Both the position numbers and the translations under genes were made by a program. This document shows positions 36,254 to 43,933 of a stretch of 64,000 nucleotides of DNA, piece after piece (the first letter of the stretch is position 1; every line of letters begins with the position of its first letter). The stretch is from NCBI RefSeq assembly GCF_030730905.1, contig NZ_JAVAMP010000002.1:434001-498000 (forward strand), read 5' to 3'. The DNA comes from Chengkuizengella axinellae. Its GTDB lineage: Bacteria; Bacillota; Bacilli; Paenibacillales; KCTC-33759. The notes beneath the pieces were generated by a model. It saw nothing but the letters and a program-made list of their open reading frames with translations, was not told the DNA's origin and searched no databases.

Positions 36254-36726
36254 GTGGGGTTAAAAGAAGAACCTTTTGTTGTTTATGATACGGTTTCAGC
36301 ATTAGATCCATACGGGGGGAAGGATCAATTACAATACTACTAGATAATGTTATAATTACTCCAATACCTGTTACCCTGCTGTCTGTTGATGTGTGTGTCA
36401 GACAACCTGAGAGAACACAGGTATTACTTGATTCTTTCTTTCAAAACGCTATCACAATAAGTGGTGGAGACGGGGTTATCGGAGTTCTTTATCAACTCCA
36501 GCGAAATGACACACCTATTGCAGAAATAAATGATTTAATGGATTATGCTGATGTTAATGATGGAAGACATACAAACTTTCCAAGCCTTTCTTTAGTTGAT
36601 AAGACACCAGATCGTGGAATAAATAAGTATCAACTGAAAGTTGTGCAGTTGATATTAAGTATACCCGTACTCAATAGTATTTACGTTGGCTCCCGAAGTC
36701 TAAAAGCCACAGTAATAACATTATAG
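36254..36726 (+). pseudogene. Tandem-family copy 5, frameshifted in a G run
   Basis: A GTG start after GGGAGG opens GLKEEPFVVYDTVSALDPY. The G run at 36314-36319 has six G where the near-identical copy 2 has seven, so the frame is lost. From about 36320 the correct protein continues in the other frame through VCVRQPERTQV to SRSLKATVITL without further damage. It is either a recent pseudogene or a slippage-switched gene. Confidence 0.8.
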
Positions 36727-36837
36727 AACTAAAGTTTAAAAATAAAATTTTATGATTAAACGAGAAGGGTGCTGATAAACAGCGCTCTTTTTTCTCCAGC
36801 CCATAGATAAGAGTCCAAGCAACTACATTAGACTGTT

Positions 36838-36846
36838 CATAAGATA
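36838..36846 (+). promoter_or_regulatory. SigK-like -10, cassette 6
   Basis: CATAAGATA, 40 bases before the ATG, with GTCCAAGCAAC upstream. Confidence 0.5.
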
Positions 36847-36877
36847 TAAGATAGTTTAATGAGTTGGTAGTAGGGCT

Positions 36878-37021
36878 ATGGGACTTAAACAAGAGCCTTT
36901 TGTTGTGCCTCAAAGCGTTTCAGTAGTTGATCCGTATGATTTTCTAAATGACCAGAGAATAATTCCTTTAACGGGTGGTCCTCAAACAGTAATGGAAAAA
37001 TTGATTATGAACCTAAAGTAG
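36878..37021 (+). pseudogene. Truncated tandem-family copy 6
   Basis: Starts like the family (MGLKQEPFVVPQSVSVVDPYD) but diverges after about residue 37 and stops at 47 residues. The core and SRSLKA tail are missing. Its RBS is also poor (GGTAGTAGGG). A deletion or recombination joint lies near 36990. Confidence 0.7.
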
Positions 37022-37341
37022 GAATAAGGTTAGTAAAGTTGACATATTTAACACAAGAGCTGTTGAACTTGTTAAGACCCTAGATGAAATTTCTCCATAT
37101 GATCGAGATAGGATGCATCCTTAGGTTACATGTATACATTTTCTCAACTTAACTCTTTGGAGGGGAACTGTACTTAAAGAGGAAGATATGGAATTGGATT
37201 GGTTTAAAAACATGAATTCTGAGACTCAAAAAGATACAATGAGAGGTTTGTTTTTTGAAACAGTTAGTATTCGTAAATAATAGATTGTTCAGCTCTATGA
37301 AAGCTATGTCTGGTTTATAATACTTTATGAACTACATGTAT
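37022..37341. other. Remnant DNA after truncated copy 6
   Basis: No intact gene. One frame near 37190-37280 reads MELDWFKNMNSETQKDTMRGLFFETVSIRK, the possible tail of a lost gene. Confidence 0.35.
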
Positions 37342-37662
37342 TCACTTTTTTTCTCTAATGAAAACAGAAATAAAAACAACCCAGAAAACTAGTATTAATA
37401 AGTGACATAAAACAATATACATTGATAGTTTAGAACCTGATTTTAACATGATTACTATATATTCATATTCGTTGAGTCCTGGTCCTCTATTAAGCGCTTG
37501 AAAAATGATTGCAAGAGGAAGAGTAAACGTACTAATTAAAGTTAAAAGTGAAAAATATTTCACTTTTTTTCTAGAAAAGTTAGATGTTGCAATTAAATAT
37601 GTAAAGAATAAAAATGAATAATGTGTAACCAACAACCACAAAGGAATATTTTCATAAAACAA
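37342..37662 (-). CDS. Small three-helix membrane protein
   Basis: 106 residues with three clear hydrophobic segments (about 8-25, 36-56, 82-101) and a basic end. It is the only minus-strand gene in this part of the island. A weakly placed GGAGG lies upstream of the ATG. No family recognised. Confidence 0.6.
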   Translation of the reverse strand: MFYENIPLWLLVTHYSFLFFTYLIATSNFSRKKVKYFSLLTLISTFTLPLAIIFQALNRGPGLNEYEYIVIMLKSGSKLSMYIVLCHLLILVFWVVFISVFIREKK

Positions 37663-37780
37663 TTGACCTTAACCTCCATTTTAAGTTTATTCTAACATAA
37701 CAACTAGTACTATAGGTTACACTAATTACCTTTTGTAGTGTAATTTAACTTATCTCAGTCATTTAAAAAGTGAGGTGTTT

Positions 37781-37897
37781 ATGATGAAAATGGTTTTAAT
37801 GTCTCTTTTATTGTGTCTTACAGTTTTCAATGTTTCTGAAAGTTTAGATGATAATACTTTGAGTTGTAAAACATATCCAATATGTGTGTTGGAATAA
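37781..37897 (+). CDS. Small exported peptide with two C-terminal cysteines
   Basis: 38 residues: hydrophobic start (MMKMVLMSLLLCLTVFNVSE) and short tail ending LSCKTYPICVLE. RBS GTGAGGTG. Possibly a secreted peptide; target and processing unknown. Confidence 0.5.
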   Translation: MMKMVLMSLLLCLTVFNVSESLDDNTLSCKTYPICVLE

Positions 37898-38001
37898 TAA
37901 ATTTAACAATAAAGAGACACTCACGATATGACATCGTAGGGTTTTTTACATTCCAGCCCCGTGGACACCAGTCCATACCAGCTACATTAGATTAGATTGT
38001 T

Positions 38002-38010
38002 CATAAGATA
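38002..38010 (+). promoter_or_regulatory. SigK-like -10 of an orphan leader
   Basis: CATAAGATA in a cassette-like leader with no family gene directly behind it. A second leader (38109) follows and drives copy 7. Confidence 0.4.
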
Positions 38011-38108
38011 AATGAATAATGAATGGTTCCAAGGAGGGTATGACTGTAACTGTACTCTGTTTTGAAATTGTCTATGGATACCAGTCCAATCAAATTCATT
38101 ACATGGTA

Positions 38109-38117
38109 CATAAGATA
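38109..38117 (+). promoter_or_regulatory. SigK-like -10, cassette 7
   Basis: CATAAGATA, 45 bases before the ATG, with GTCCAATCAA upstream. Confidence 0.55.
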
Positions 38118-38153
38118 AAATGTACGGATAATTTAATGTTGGGAGGTGAAGTT

Positions 38154-38606
38154 ATGGGATTGGATAGAGTACCTTTTATTGTAGCTGATACTGTTTCAGT
38201 AGATGACCCATATACTTTTGACCCAAATGTAATTCAGCTTCCTTTTGATGGTACACCTGTTGATGTGCTTTCAGTCGATGTGTGTGTATCACATAAAACA
38301 CAGATTAAACTTGATACCATGGCTCAAATTGCTGTATTAGGTCTTACTATGATAGATCAAACTTTTGAAGTAACATATCAAATCATTCGAAATGATGATT
38401 GTGTTTCAATGATCAGTGATGAAATGGATTATGATTCTGTAGTTGATGGAAGACATATGAATTTTCCAAATTTCCCTTTAGTGGACAAAAATCCAAGTCT
38501 AGGAATGAATACGTATCATCTTAGGTGCACAAGTGTAATTACTCCAACCGTTGGCTTTGTTTTTGTTGGTTCCCGAAGTCTGAAAGCAACAGTATTTACA
38601 TTGTAG
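38154..38606 (+). CDS. Tandem-family protein, copy 7
   Basis: 150 residues: MGLDRVPFIVADTVSVDDPY, LSVDVCVSHKTQIKLDTMAQIAV, ISDEMDY, GRHMNFPNFPLVDKNP, SRSLKATVFTL. ATG 38154 is selected by GGGAGG; an open frame continues upstream to 38019 but covers the leader. The usual terminator (GACGTA/TACGTC) follows near 38655. It is the last family member and is followed by the GerPF-like gene. Confidence 0.75.
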   Translation: MGLDRVPFIVADTVSVDDPYTFDPNVIQLPFDGTPVDVLSVDVCVSHKTQIKLDTMAQIAVLGLTMIDQTFEVTYQIIRNDDCVSMISDEMDYDSVVDGRHMNFPNFPLVDKNPSLGMNTYHLRCTSVITPTVGFVFVGSRSLKATVFTL

Positions 38607-38825
38607 AGCTACGGTTTTTAAAAAAGTATTATGATTAAACGGTTAAAGAAAGGACGTAGAAATACGTCTTTTTGTGTTGAGACAATCATTTCTTACTAAA
38701 TATCTTGTTGAAGGAATTAAATTGAATAGGCAGACATCCACTCGCTTAGTCTAATATCTACATAAGTTGTGAAAAGGAATTATTTGATTTGCAATTCTTT
38801 ATTATAAATACAAGGAGTGGAATAA

Positions 38826-38942
38826 ATGAAAAGAGTTAAAGGTGAAGATGCAAGAGATTTTGTCAAAGCTTTTAGGAGAGTTTATTTTTTAAATAGAGGT
38901 GAATTTTATGCCATCGATTTTAGGAGTAGCCAAAGTCATTAA
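38826..38942 (+). CDS. Short ORF overlapping the GerPF-like gene
   Basis: 38 residues (MKRVKGEDARDFVKAFRRVY...) with an excellent RBS (CAAGGAGTGG). Its 3' end overlaps the next gene by 35 bases in another frame. It may be a leader peptide that couples translation. Unrecognised. Confidence 0.5.
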   Translation: MKRVKGEDARDFVKAFRRVYFLNRGEFYAIDFRSSQSH

Positions 38943-39162
38943 TGTTTCTAGTGGTGCGTTGTTGCGCACAGGTGATTCAATTCAGATAACACCTGTAGAA
39001 TACACAAAAGCATATGCTGGTAGTGGTTGTTTTAATAGAGGAGATTTACCAAGAACAAATAATTTTATAAGTACAACCAATACAATTGATGCTGATATTA
39101 AAGATCAAACTCAAGATAATTTCGGAATTGAGGATAGTGTCTTCCCGTATTTATTTGTTTAA
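38908..39162 (+). CDS. GerPF/GerPA-family spore germination protein
   Basis: 84 residues. MPSILGVAKVINVSSGALLRTGDSIQITP, GSGCFNRGDL and the TNNFISTTNTIDADIKDQ tail match the GerPA/GerPF family, small mother-cell proteins that help germinants pass the spore coat. ATG 38908 has AGAGGTG upstream and gives the family start MPSI; a GTG nine bases earlier is inferior. It stands alone, not in a gerPABCDEF operon. Confidence 0.85.
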   Translation: MPSILGVAKVINVSSGALLRTGDSIQITPVEYTKAYAGSGCFNRGDLPRTNNFISTTNTIDADIKDQTQDNFGIEDSVFPYLFV

Positions 39163-39224
39163 AGGTAAAGTTCATAAAAAGGAAATATTTTATATAAAAT
39201 TGAACCAGTCGCTATGAAATTAAA

Positions 39225-39252
39225 GAAAACCTTGGTTCATGCCAAGGTTTTC
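39225..39252 (+). terminator. Hairpin after the GerPF-like gene
   Basis: GAAAACCTTGG pairs perfectly with CCAAGGTTTTC around a six-base loop. It lies between convergent genes and could serve either. Confidence 0.65.
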
Positions 39253-39302
39253 TCGAGAGGGATAAAGTCTGTTCTTCTTCTTATTTAGTTCATAAATTCG
39301 TG

Positions 39303-39455
39303 TTATCTTCTAAAATTATAAATAGATAAGTCTGACTCTCTTGGACCTTTTAATGATTTTTTTTCTTCTGATTTCTCAAATTGCTCATAAAGATGATGTC
39401 TCTTTCTTTCATGATAGCTAGGCAACTTAAAATCCCCATATCCATATAAATCCAT
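39303..39455 (-). CDS. Small hypothetical protein
   Basis: 50 residues (MDLYGYGDFKLPSYHERKRH...), rich in Tyr, Lys and Glu, with strong RBS TAGGAGTG on the minus strand. No family recognised. Near the island's right end; whether it belongs to island or chromosome is unclear. Confidence 0.6.
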   Translation of the reverse strand: MDLYGYGDFKLPSYHERKRHHLYEQFEKSEEKKSLKGPRESDLSIYNFRR

Positions 39456-39694
39456 GTTCTCACTCCTACAGTATTTTTATTTTTTTATAACAACACAATA
39501 GCACAAAAATATTTTGCTTCAGTAAATGAAATGTAAAATTTTTGTGCCTTAATAATGTATGAACAGAATTTCATTTTGATTATACTTTTTTACTATTTTT
39601 TGTAAAATTCAACGAATGTCTATATTTAATCTGAATGAATGATTGGACTAAAGATTCATTCAGATTCGCGTTGATATCATAGTAAAGCATAAAA
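39456..39694. other. Gene-free region at the island's right side
   Basis: AT-rich. It contains a stem CTGAATGAAT...ATTCATTCAG at about 39640-39670. The island-chromosome junction probably lies here or slightly left, but no att repeat matching the glnA side was found. Confidence 0.4.
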
Positions 39695-39830
39695 AGAGGC
39701 TGGGACATAAGTTGAAATCTAGCTGGTTTTTGTACAATAAGCATAATTAAAACCGCATGAAATCAAGGTTTATAAATTTGATTTCATGCGGTTTATTCAT
39801 TTTTGCTGGGTTTTGTCCCAGCCTCTTTTT
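39695..39830. repeat. 136-bp nested-hairpin repeat, copy B
   Basis: Identical by eye to 28598-28733. Here the outer arms extend further (AAAAAGAGG... / ...CCTCTTTTT). It sits just downstream of lexA, read on the minus strand, where it can terminate lexA. Confidence 0.9.
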
Positions 39831-39858
39831 ATAAAAGTGCTTATATTAAGTTGTGCTA

Positions 39859-40476
39859 TTAACTAATGTCTCTAAATAACCCAACAACTTTTCCTAAAAT
39901 TGTAACTTCATTCAGTATAATTGGGTCCATTGTTGAATTTTCTGGTTGCAATCGAATATGATTTGACTCTTTGAAAAACCTCTTTACCGTTGCTTCATTG
40001 TCTTCTGTCATTGCAACTACAATTTCACCGTTGCTTGCAGATTGCTGTTGTCTTACGATGACATAATCCCCATCATGGATACCTGCTTCAATCATACTTT
40101 CACCTACAATTTGAAGCATAAATACATTGTAATCACCAACATAATGAGTAGGAAGAGGAAAGTATTCTTCAATATTTTCTGTTGCAAGTATTGGAAGACC
40201 TGCTGTAACTTTTCCGATTAAAGGAACCTGTGCAACAGATGAAGTGATAATCGCTGCATCTTCCTCATTTAAAATTTCGATAGCTCGTGGTTTTGTGGGA
40301 TCTCTTCGAATGAATCCTTTTTTTTCTAATCTTTCTAAATGACCATGCACTGTAGAACTAGATGCTAAACCCACCGCTTCACCGATTTCCCGAACGGAAG
40401 GAGGGTAGCCTTTTTTTCGCACCTCATCTTTAATAAAATCCAATATGGCTTCTTGTCTAGCAGACAACTTGTTCAA
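39859..40476 (-). CDS. lexA: SOS repressor LexA
   Basis: 205 residues. The N-terminal winged helix ([31 protein letters not shown]) binds SOS boxes. The self-cleavage bond is Ala92-Gly93, with catalytic Ser127 (VGESMIE) and Lys165 (EATVKRF), the same numbering as B. subtilis LexA. Divergent from yneA across three LexA boxes. RBS GGGGAGGGAATAC. Confidence 0.97.
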   Translation of the reverse strand: MNKLSARQEAILDFIKDEVRKKGYPPSVREIGEAVGLASSSTVHGHLERLEKKGFIRRDPTKPRAIEILNEEDAAIITSSVAQVPLIGKVTAGLPILATENIEEYFPLPTHYVGDYNVFMLQIVGESMIEAGIHDGDYVIVRQQQSASNGEIVVAMTEDNEATVKRFFKESNHIRLQPENSTMDPIILNEVTILGKVVGLFRDIS

Positions 40477-40646
40477 TTGTATTCCCTCCCCAAGTAATGT
40501 ACATAATTATGAACGATCTATGTTTTAATTTCGAACGATGTGCATTTGTCATGTATTTCTTATGTAGTATGTTTATCTTGAAAATAAAAGTCTCACATTC
40601 ATGAGAATTTGCTTTATTAAAGTATAACATAGAACGTTATTTCGCA

Positions 40647-40660
40647 CAAACGTAAGTTCG
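40647..40660. promoter_or_regulatory. LexA box 1
   Basis: CAAACGTAAGTTCG fits the Bacillus LexA site CGAAC-N4-GTTCG with one arm mismatch. Confidence 0.7.
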
Positions 40661-40669
40661 AAAAATACA

Positions 40670-40698
40670 TTGACACAAACAATTGTTCGTGTTATCCT
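40670..40698 (+). promoter_or_regulatory. yneA promoter with LexA box 2 in the spacer
   Basis: TTGACA, 17-base spacer, TATCCT. CAAACAATTGTTCG (40676-40689), a good LexA site, fills almost the whole spacer, so bound LexA would block the polymerase. Confidence 0.8.
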
Positions 40699-40704
40699 CT
40701 TTTT

Positions 40705-40718
40705 AGAACAAATGTTTG
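40705..40718. promoter_or_regulatory. LexA box 3
   Basis: AGAACAAATGTTTG lies at the expected transcription start of yneA, just before its RBS. Confidence 0.7.
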
Positions 40719-40731
40719 GAGGGAGAAAATT

Positions 40732-41109
40732 ATGCATTTAATTTATAAAAGCAATGTTATAAATACCAAAGGTGCATTTCAGACTACAAGTCAAAATAAA
40801 TCCAGCTTTAATAGAAAAAGGTTATTGATCATGAGCTTAATCACTATAATCGCAACTTTTTGCTTTATGTTTGGCGCTATTATTAACGTTTTTGCAGCAG
40901 AGGGAACAGGTGAAGTTCAGTTTCCACAAGAAGATAGAATCATAATACATGTTCAGTCAGGTGATACTCTATGGAGTATAGCTAAATTACATAGATCAGA
41001 AACAATAGACATAAGAGATTTTATTTATAAAATAAAAGATGAAAATGGGTTGAAGAGCAGTAATCTCTCCATTGGACAAACAATAATGATTCCAAAAATC
41101 GCGAAATAA
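40732..41109 (+). CDS. yneA: SOS cell-division suppressor YneA (TM + LysM)
   Basis: 125 residues: a basic N terminus, one transmembrane/signal segment (about 32-55), and a LysM peptidoglycan-binding domain (IIIHVQSGDTLWSIAKLHRS...LSIGQTIMIP). YneA delays septation during DNA damage and is a classic partner of lexA. The N-terminal part is longer than usual; a later in-frame Met at about residue 34 is an alternative, but GGAGGGAG precedes the first ATG. Confidence 0.88.
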   Translation: MHLIYKSNVINTKGAFQTTSQNKSSFNRKRLLIMSLITIIATFCFMFGAIINVFAAEGTGEVQFPQEDRIIIHVQSGDTLWSIAKLHRSETIDIRDFIYKIKDENGLKSSNLSIGQTIMIPKIAK

Positions 41110-41190
41110 ATTTAAATATAGGTCAATTCTAAAGTAAATGAGGAATAATAGTGAATATTAGATGGTATTGAATAAGGAGTTTTTACAGAG

Positions 41191-42399
41191 ATGGATAAAA
41201 TGATTTCATTAACAAAGAATGAAGCACGCCGTTTCCTTTCCTCTTATCATGGTTTTAGAGCTTCTAATCAACAATTAGGAAAACAAGGGATTATTGATTA
41301 TATTCGACGTGTTGGGTGTATTCAATTTGATCCATTAAATGTTGTAGGATTTAATCAAGAATTGGTACTTCAATCTAGAATTCATGATTTCAAACCAGAA
41401 ATGTTAACTAACTTATTATATAAGGATAGGGTATTGATCGACGGATGGGATAAAAACATGTCCATATATCTTACGGAGGATTGGCCATATTTTTCTAGAT
41501 TTAGAGAGCGAAAGAGGGAGCAATTAAGCACTGTACCGGAAGTAAAGGAAATTAGGCAGGATGTGCTTAAATTGATTAAAGATACAGGTCCTATAACATC
41601 AAAAGATTTATCCTATGATCAGATCATTGAATGGCCATGGGCACCTACTAGACTATCAAGAGCAGTTCTAGAAAGCTTATATTTTGTGGGAGATTTAATT
41701 ATTTATAACAAAAATCGAACTCGTAAAATATACGATCTTACAGAAAGAAATATCCCTAGTTATCTTTTAAGCCGAGAGGATCCTAATCAAACGTTTGATC
41801 AATATGTGGATTGGTATGTAATGAGGCGTATTGGAGCCATTGGTCTACTGTGGGATAGATCTGGGGACGCATGGTTAGGGATTAGAGGGATGAAAAGTTC
41901 TGATCGAAAGAAATCCTTCCAACGATTAATTGAAGCTGGAAACTTAATTAAAGTATCAATAGACGGAATTTCCAATACATTTTATATGAGAAAATATGAT
42001 GCGAAATTTCTAATACAATCTGATGATCAAAGTTATTCAGCAATTCTTGCTCCTTTAGATAATATGTTGTGGGATCGTAAACAAATCAAGGAACTTTTTG
42101 GTTTTGAGTACATTTGGGAGGTTTATAAACCTATTAATGAACGTCGTTACGGTTATTATGTACTTCCATTATTATGTAATGATCGTTTTGTAGCGAGATT
42201 TGAACCTGCCTTGGATACAGAAAGTAAGACACTGATTATAAAAAATTGGTGGTGGGAGCCTGATCTTGAAATCACCGAACAACTTAAATACGACTTAATA
42301 AAATGTTTTCATAGGTTTCTTGGATTTTTAGGTGCCGCACATATTTCTGTTGATTCTAGACTCTCTAAAAAGAAGTATCTGAAATGGTTAGAACTATGA
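41191..42399 (+). CDS. YcaQ/AlkX-like winged-helix DNA glycosylase (HTH_42)
   Basis: 402 residues. N-terminal segment GIIDYIRRVGCIQFDPLNVVGFNQELVLQSRI contains the Q-x-D motif of AlkX/YcaQ glycosylases, which unhook DNA interstrand crosslinks. Further family segments are LLYKDRVLIDGWDKNMSIY, LYFVGDLIIYNKNRTRKIYDL and the C-terminal LAPLDNMLWDRKQIKELFGFEYIWEVY. It lies between yneA and ynzC, a place where B. subtilis has yneB, so SOS co-expression is plausible. RBS AAGGAG. Confidence 0.88.
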   Translation: MDKMISLTKNEARRFLSSYHGFRASNQQLGKQGIIDYIRRVGCIQFDPLNVVGFNQELVLQSRIHDFKPEMLTNLLYKDRVLIDGWDKNMSIYLTEDWPYFSRFRERKREQLSTVPEVKEIRQDVLKLIKDTGPITSKDLSYDQIIEWPWAPTRLSRAVLESLYFVGDLIIYNKNRTRKIYDLTERNIPSYLLSREDPNQTFDQYVDWYVMRRIGAIGLLWDRSGDAWLGIRGMKSSDRKKSFQRLIEAGNLIKVSIDGISNTFYMRKYDAKFLIQSDDQSYSAILAPLDNMLWDRKQIKELFGFEYIWEVYKPINERRYGYYVLPLLCNDRFVARFEPALDTESKTLIIKNWWWEPDLEITEQLKYDLIKCFHRFLGFLGAAHISVDSRLSKKKYLKWLEL

Positions 42400-42525
42400 A
42401 AATAAGATGAATCTGAGGAAGTAATAACGAAAAGAGAATAAATGTTTAAACTGTTTCAACACCCCTGCTTGACATTTTTTTTTTGAAATGTCAAAGTAAT
42501 GAGGTAGATAGGGGGATTAAATGGT

Positions 42526-42702
42526 ATGAACAGTGATCAAATTAACAGAATAAACGAGCTTGCTAGAAAAAAGAAAGCAGTTGGTTTGAATGCTCAAGAA
42601 ACGAAGGAACAACAAAAGTTACGTCAGGAATATTTAAAATCCTTTAGAAAAAACTTTAGAGCACAATTGGATAATATCGAAATTGTAGATGATGAAAAGT
42701 AA
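42526..42702 (+). CDS. ynzC: YnzC/DUF896 small protein
   Basis: 58 residues: INELARKKKAVGLNAQETKEQQKLRQEYLKSFR is the DUF896 signature. B. subtilis YnzC belongs to the lexA-regulated yneA operon, matching the context here. Function is unknown. RBS is weak (GGGGG); this start gives the usual family N terminus. Confidence 0.85.
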   Translation: MNSDQINRINELARKKKAVGLNAQETKEQQKLRQEYLKSFRKNFRAQLDNIEIVDDEK

Positions 42703-42763
42703 TTTGCATACTTTCAACTTCATTTTTGATAGAAAACCAATCAGAGCTTTTTTGTAATATACG

Positions 42764-42801
42764 AAAAAGAACAAGATCATAATGTGATCTTGTTCTTTTT
42801 A
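42764..42801 (+). terminator. Terminator of the SOS operon
   Basis: Perfect 16-bp stem (42764-42779 with 42785-42800), A-rich before and T-rich after, so it can work in both directions. Confidence 0.9.
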
Positions 42802-42875
42802 TATCATTAGGTATACAATAAAAAATATATAAAATGATGAATAAATATTCATTCAATTGTCAAAGGAGGACTAAG

Positions 42876-43883
42876 ATGGAGCATAGATTGCTTGGGAAAA
42901 GTGGTTTAGCAGTTTCGAAACTATGTTTAGGAACGATGACATTTGGACACACAACGAGTGAAAAAGATTCGATCGATATGATGCATCGCTTTTTAGACAG
43001 AGGAGGCAACTTTTTAGATACAGCAGATGTTTATGTACAAGGTAAGTCAGAAGAGATAGTGGGAAAAGCTATTGAGGATCGTCGTTCTGAAATAGTATTA
43101 GCTACAAAGGTAAGATTTCAAACAGGAAAAGATTTGAATAGCGCTGGATTGTCTCGTAAACATATTATGAATGGAGTAGAGGCAAGTTTAAAACGTTTGA
43201 AAACGGATTACATTGACCTTTATCAAGTACATGTCTGGGATGAATTTACACCTGTAGAAGAAACATTACGAGCTTTGGATGATCTTGTAACCTCTGGAAA
43301 AGTTAGATACATAGGATGTTCCAACTTTTTAGCATGGCAATTAATGAAATCATTATGTTATAGTGATTTTAATAGATTTGTCAGATATATATCCATTCAA
43401 CCTCAGTATAGTCTTGTCAGTAGGGAGATGGATAGAGAGGTATTACCTTTGTGTATAGAAGAGAATGTAGGCGTTATGCCTTGGGCTGCAATTGGCAGTG
43501 GGTTTTTATCGGGAAAATACAAAAAAGGTGTTCAGCCTAGTGAAGGTAGACTCCATAAAGCAATGGGCGAATCCTCTTGGCAAAATCGCAATACGGAAAA
43601 GAATTGGAAGATCCTTGATACTGTAGTAGAAATTGCAGAACAGCGAGGTGCATCACCAGCACAGGTTGCTTTAAACTGGCTTCTTGATAAAAAAGGGATT
43701 ACATCTCCGATATTTGGTGCAAATACGCTAGATCAATTTGAAGAAAATATGGGAACGCTTGATTGGAAATTAACTGCTGACGAGTGGAATGAGCTTGATA
43801 AAATCAGTGCTCTGGATGATGAATATCCTAATCGATTTATTGATAAATTCAAAAGAACTTTAACTCTTGATTTATCAAAATAA
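42876..43883 (+). CDS. Aldo/keto reductase
   Basis: 335-residue NADPH-dependent (alpha/beta)8 reductase of the AKR11/YhdN-like type: LGTMTFG, FLDTADVYVQGKSEE (catalytic Asp and Tyr), LATKVRFQTG (Lys), YQVHVWD (His) and a cofactor-phosphate segment FGANTLDQFEENM near the end. ATG 42876 follows AAAGGAGG; the open frame continues upstream without RBS. Substrate unknown. Confidence 0.92.
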   Translation: MEHRLLGKSGLAVSKLCLGTMTFGHTTSEKDSIDMMHRFLDRGGNFLDTADVYVQGKSEEIVGKAIEDRRSEIVLATKVRFQTGKDLNSAGLSRKHIMNGVEASLKRLKTDYIDLYQVHVWDEFTPVEETLRALDDLVTSGKVRYIGCSNFLAWQLMKSLCYSDFNRFVRYISIQPQYSLVSREMDREVLPLCIEENVGVMPWAAIGSGFLSGKYKKGVQPSEGRLHKAMGESSWQNRNTEKNWKILDTVVEIAEQRGASPAQVALNWLLDKKGITSPIFGANTLDQFEENMGTLDWKLTADEWNELDKISALDDEYPNRFIDKFKRTLTLDLSK

Positions 43884-43933
43884 AAAGATAAAAGTTATGA
43901 TAAAGAATATACTTGAAATGGGTGAGTGGAAAG

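Noticed and set aside
24330-38690. CRISPR-like interpretation of repeated leaders
   Set aside because: The repeats are gene cassettes of several hundred bases or more with coding sequence, not short repeats with spacers.
14260-39700. att core repeat flanking the island
   Set aside because: The two flanks were compared by eye; only short AT-rich coincidences were seen, so no att site is claimed.
40500-40560. LexA boxes close to the lexA start
   Set aside because: GAAC-containing segments there match only one arm of the palindrome.
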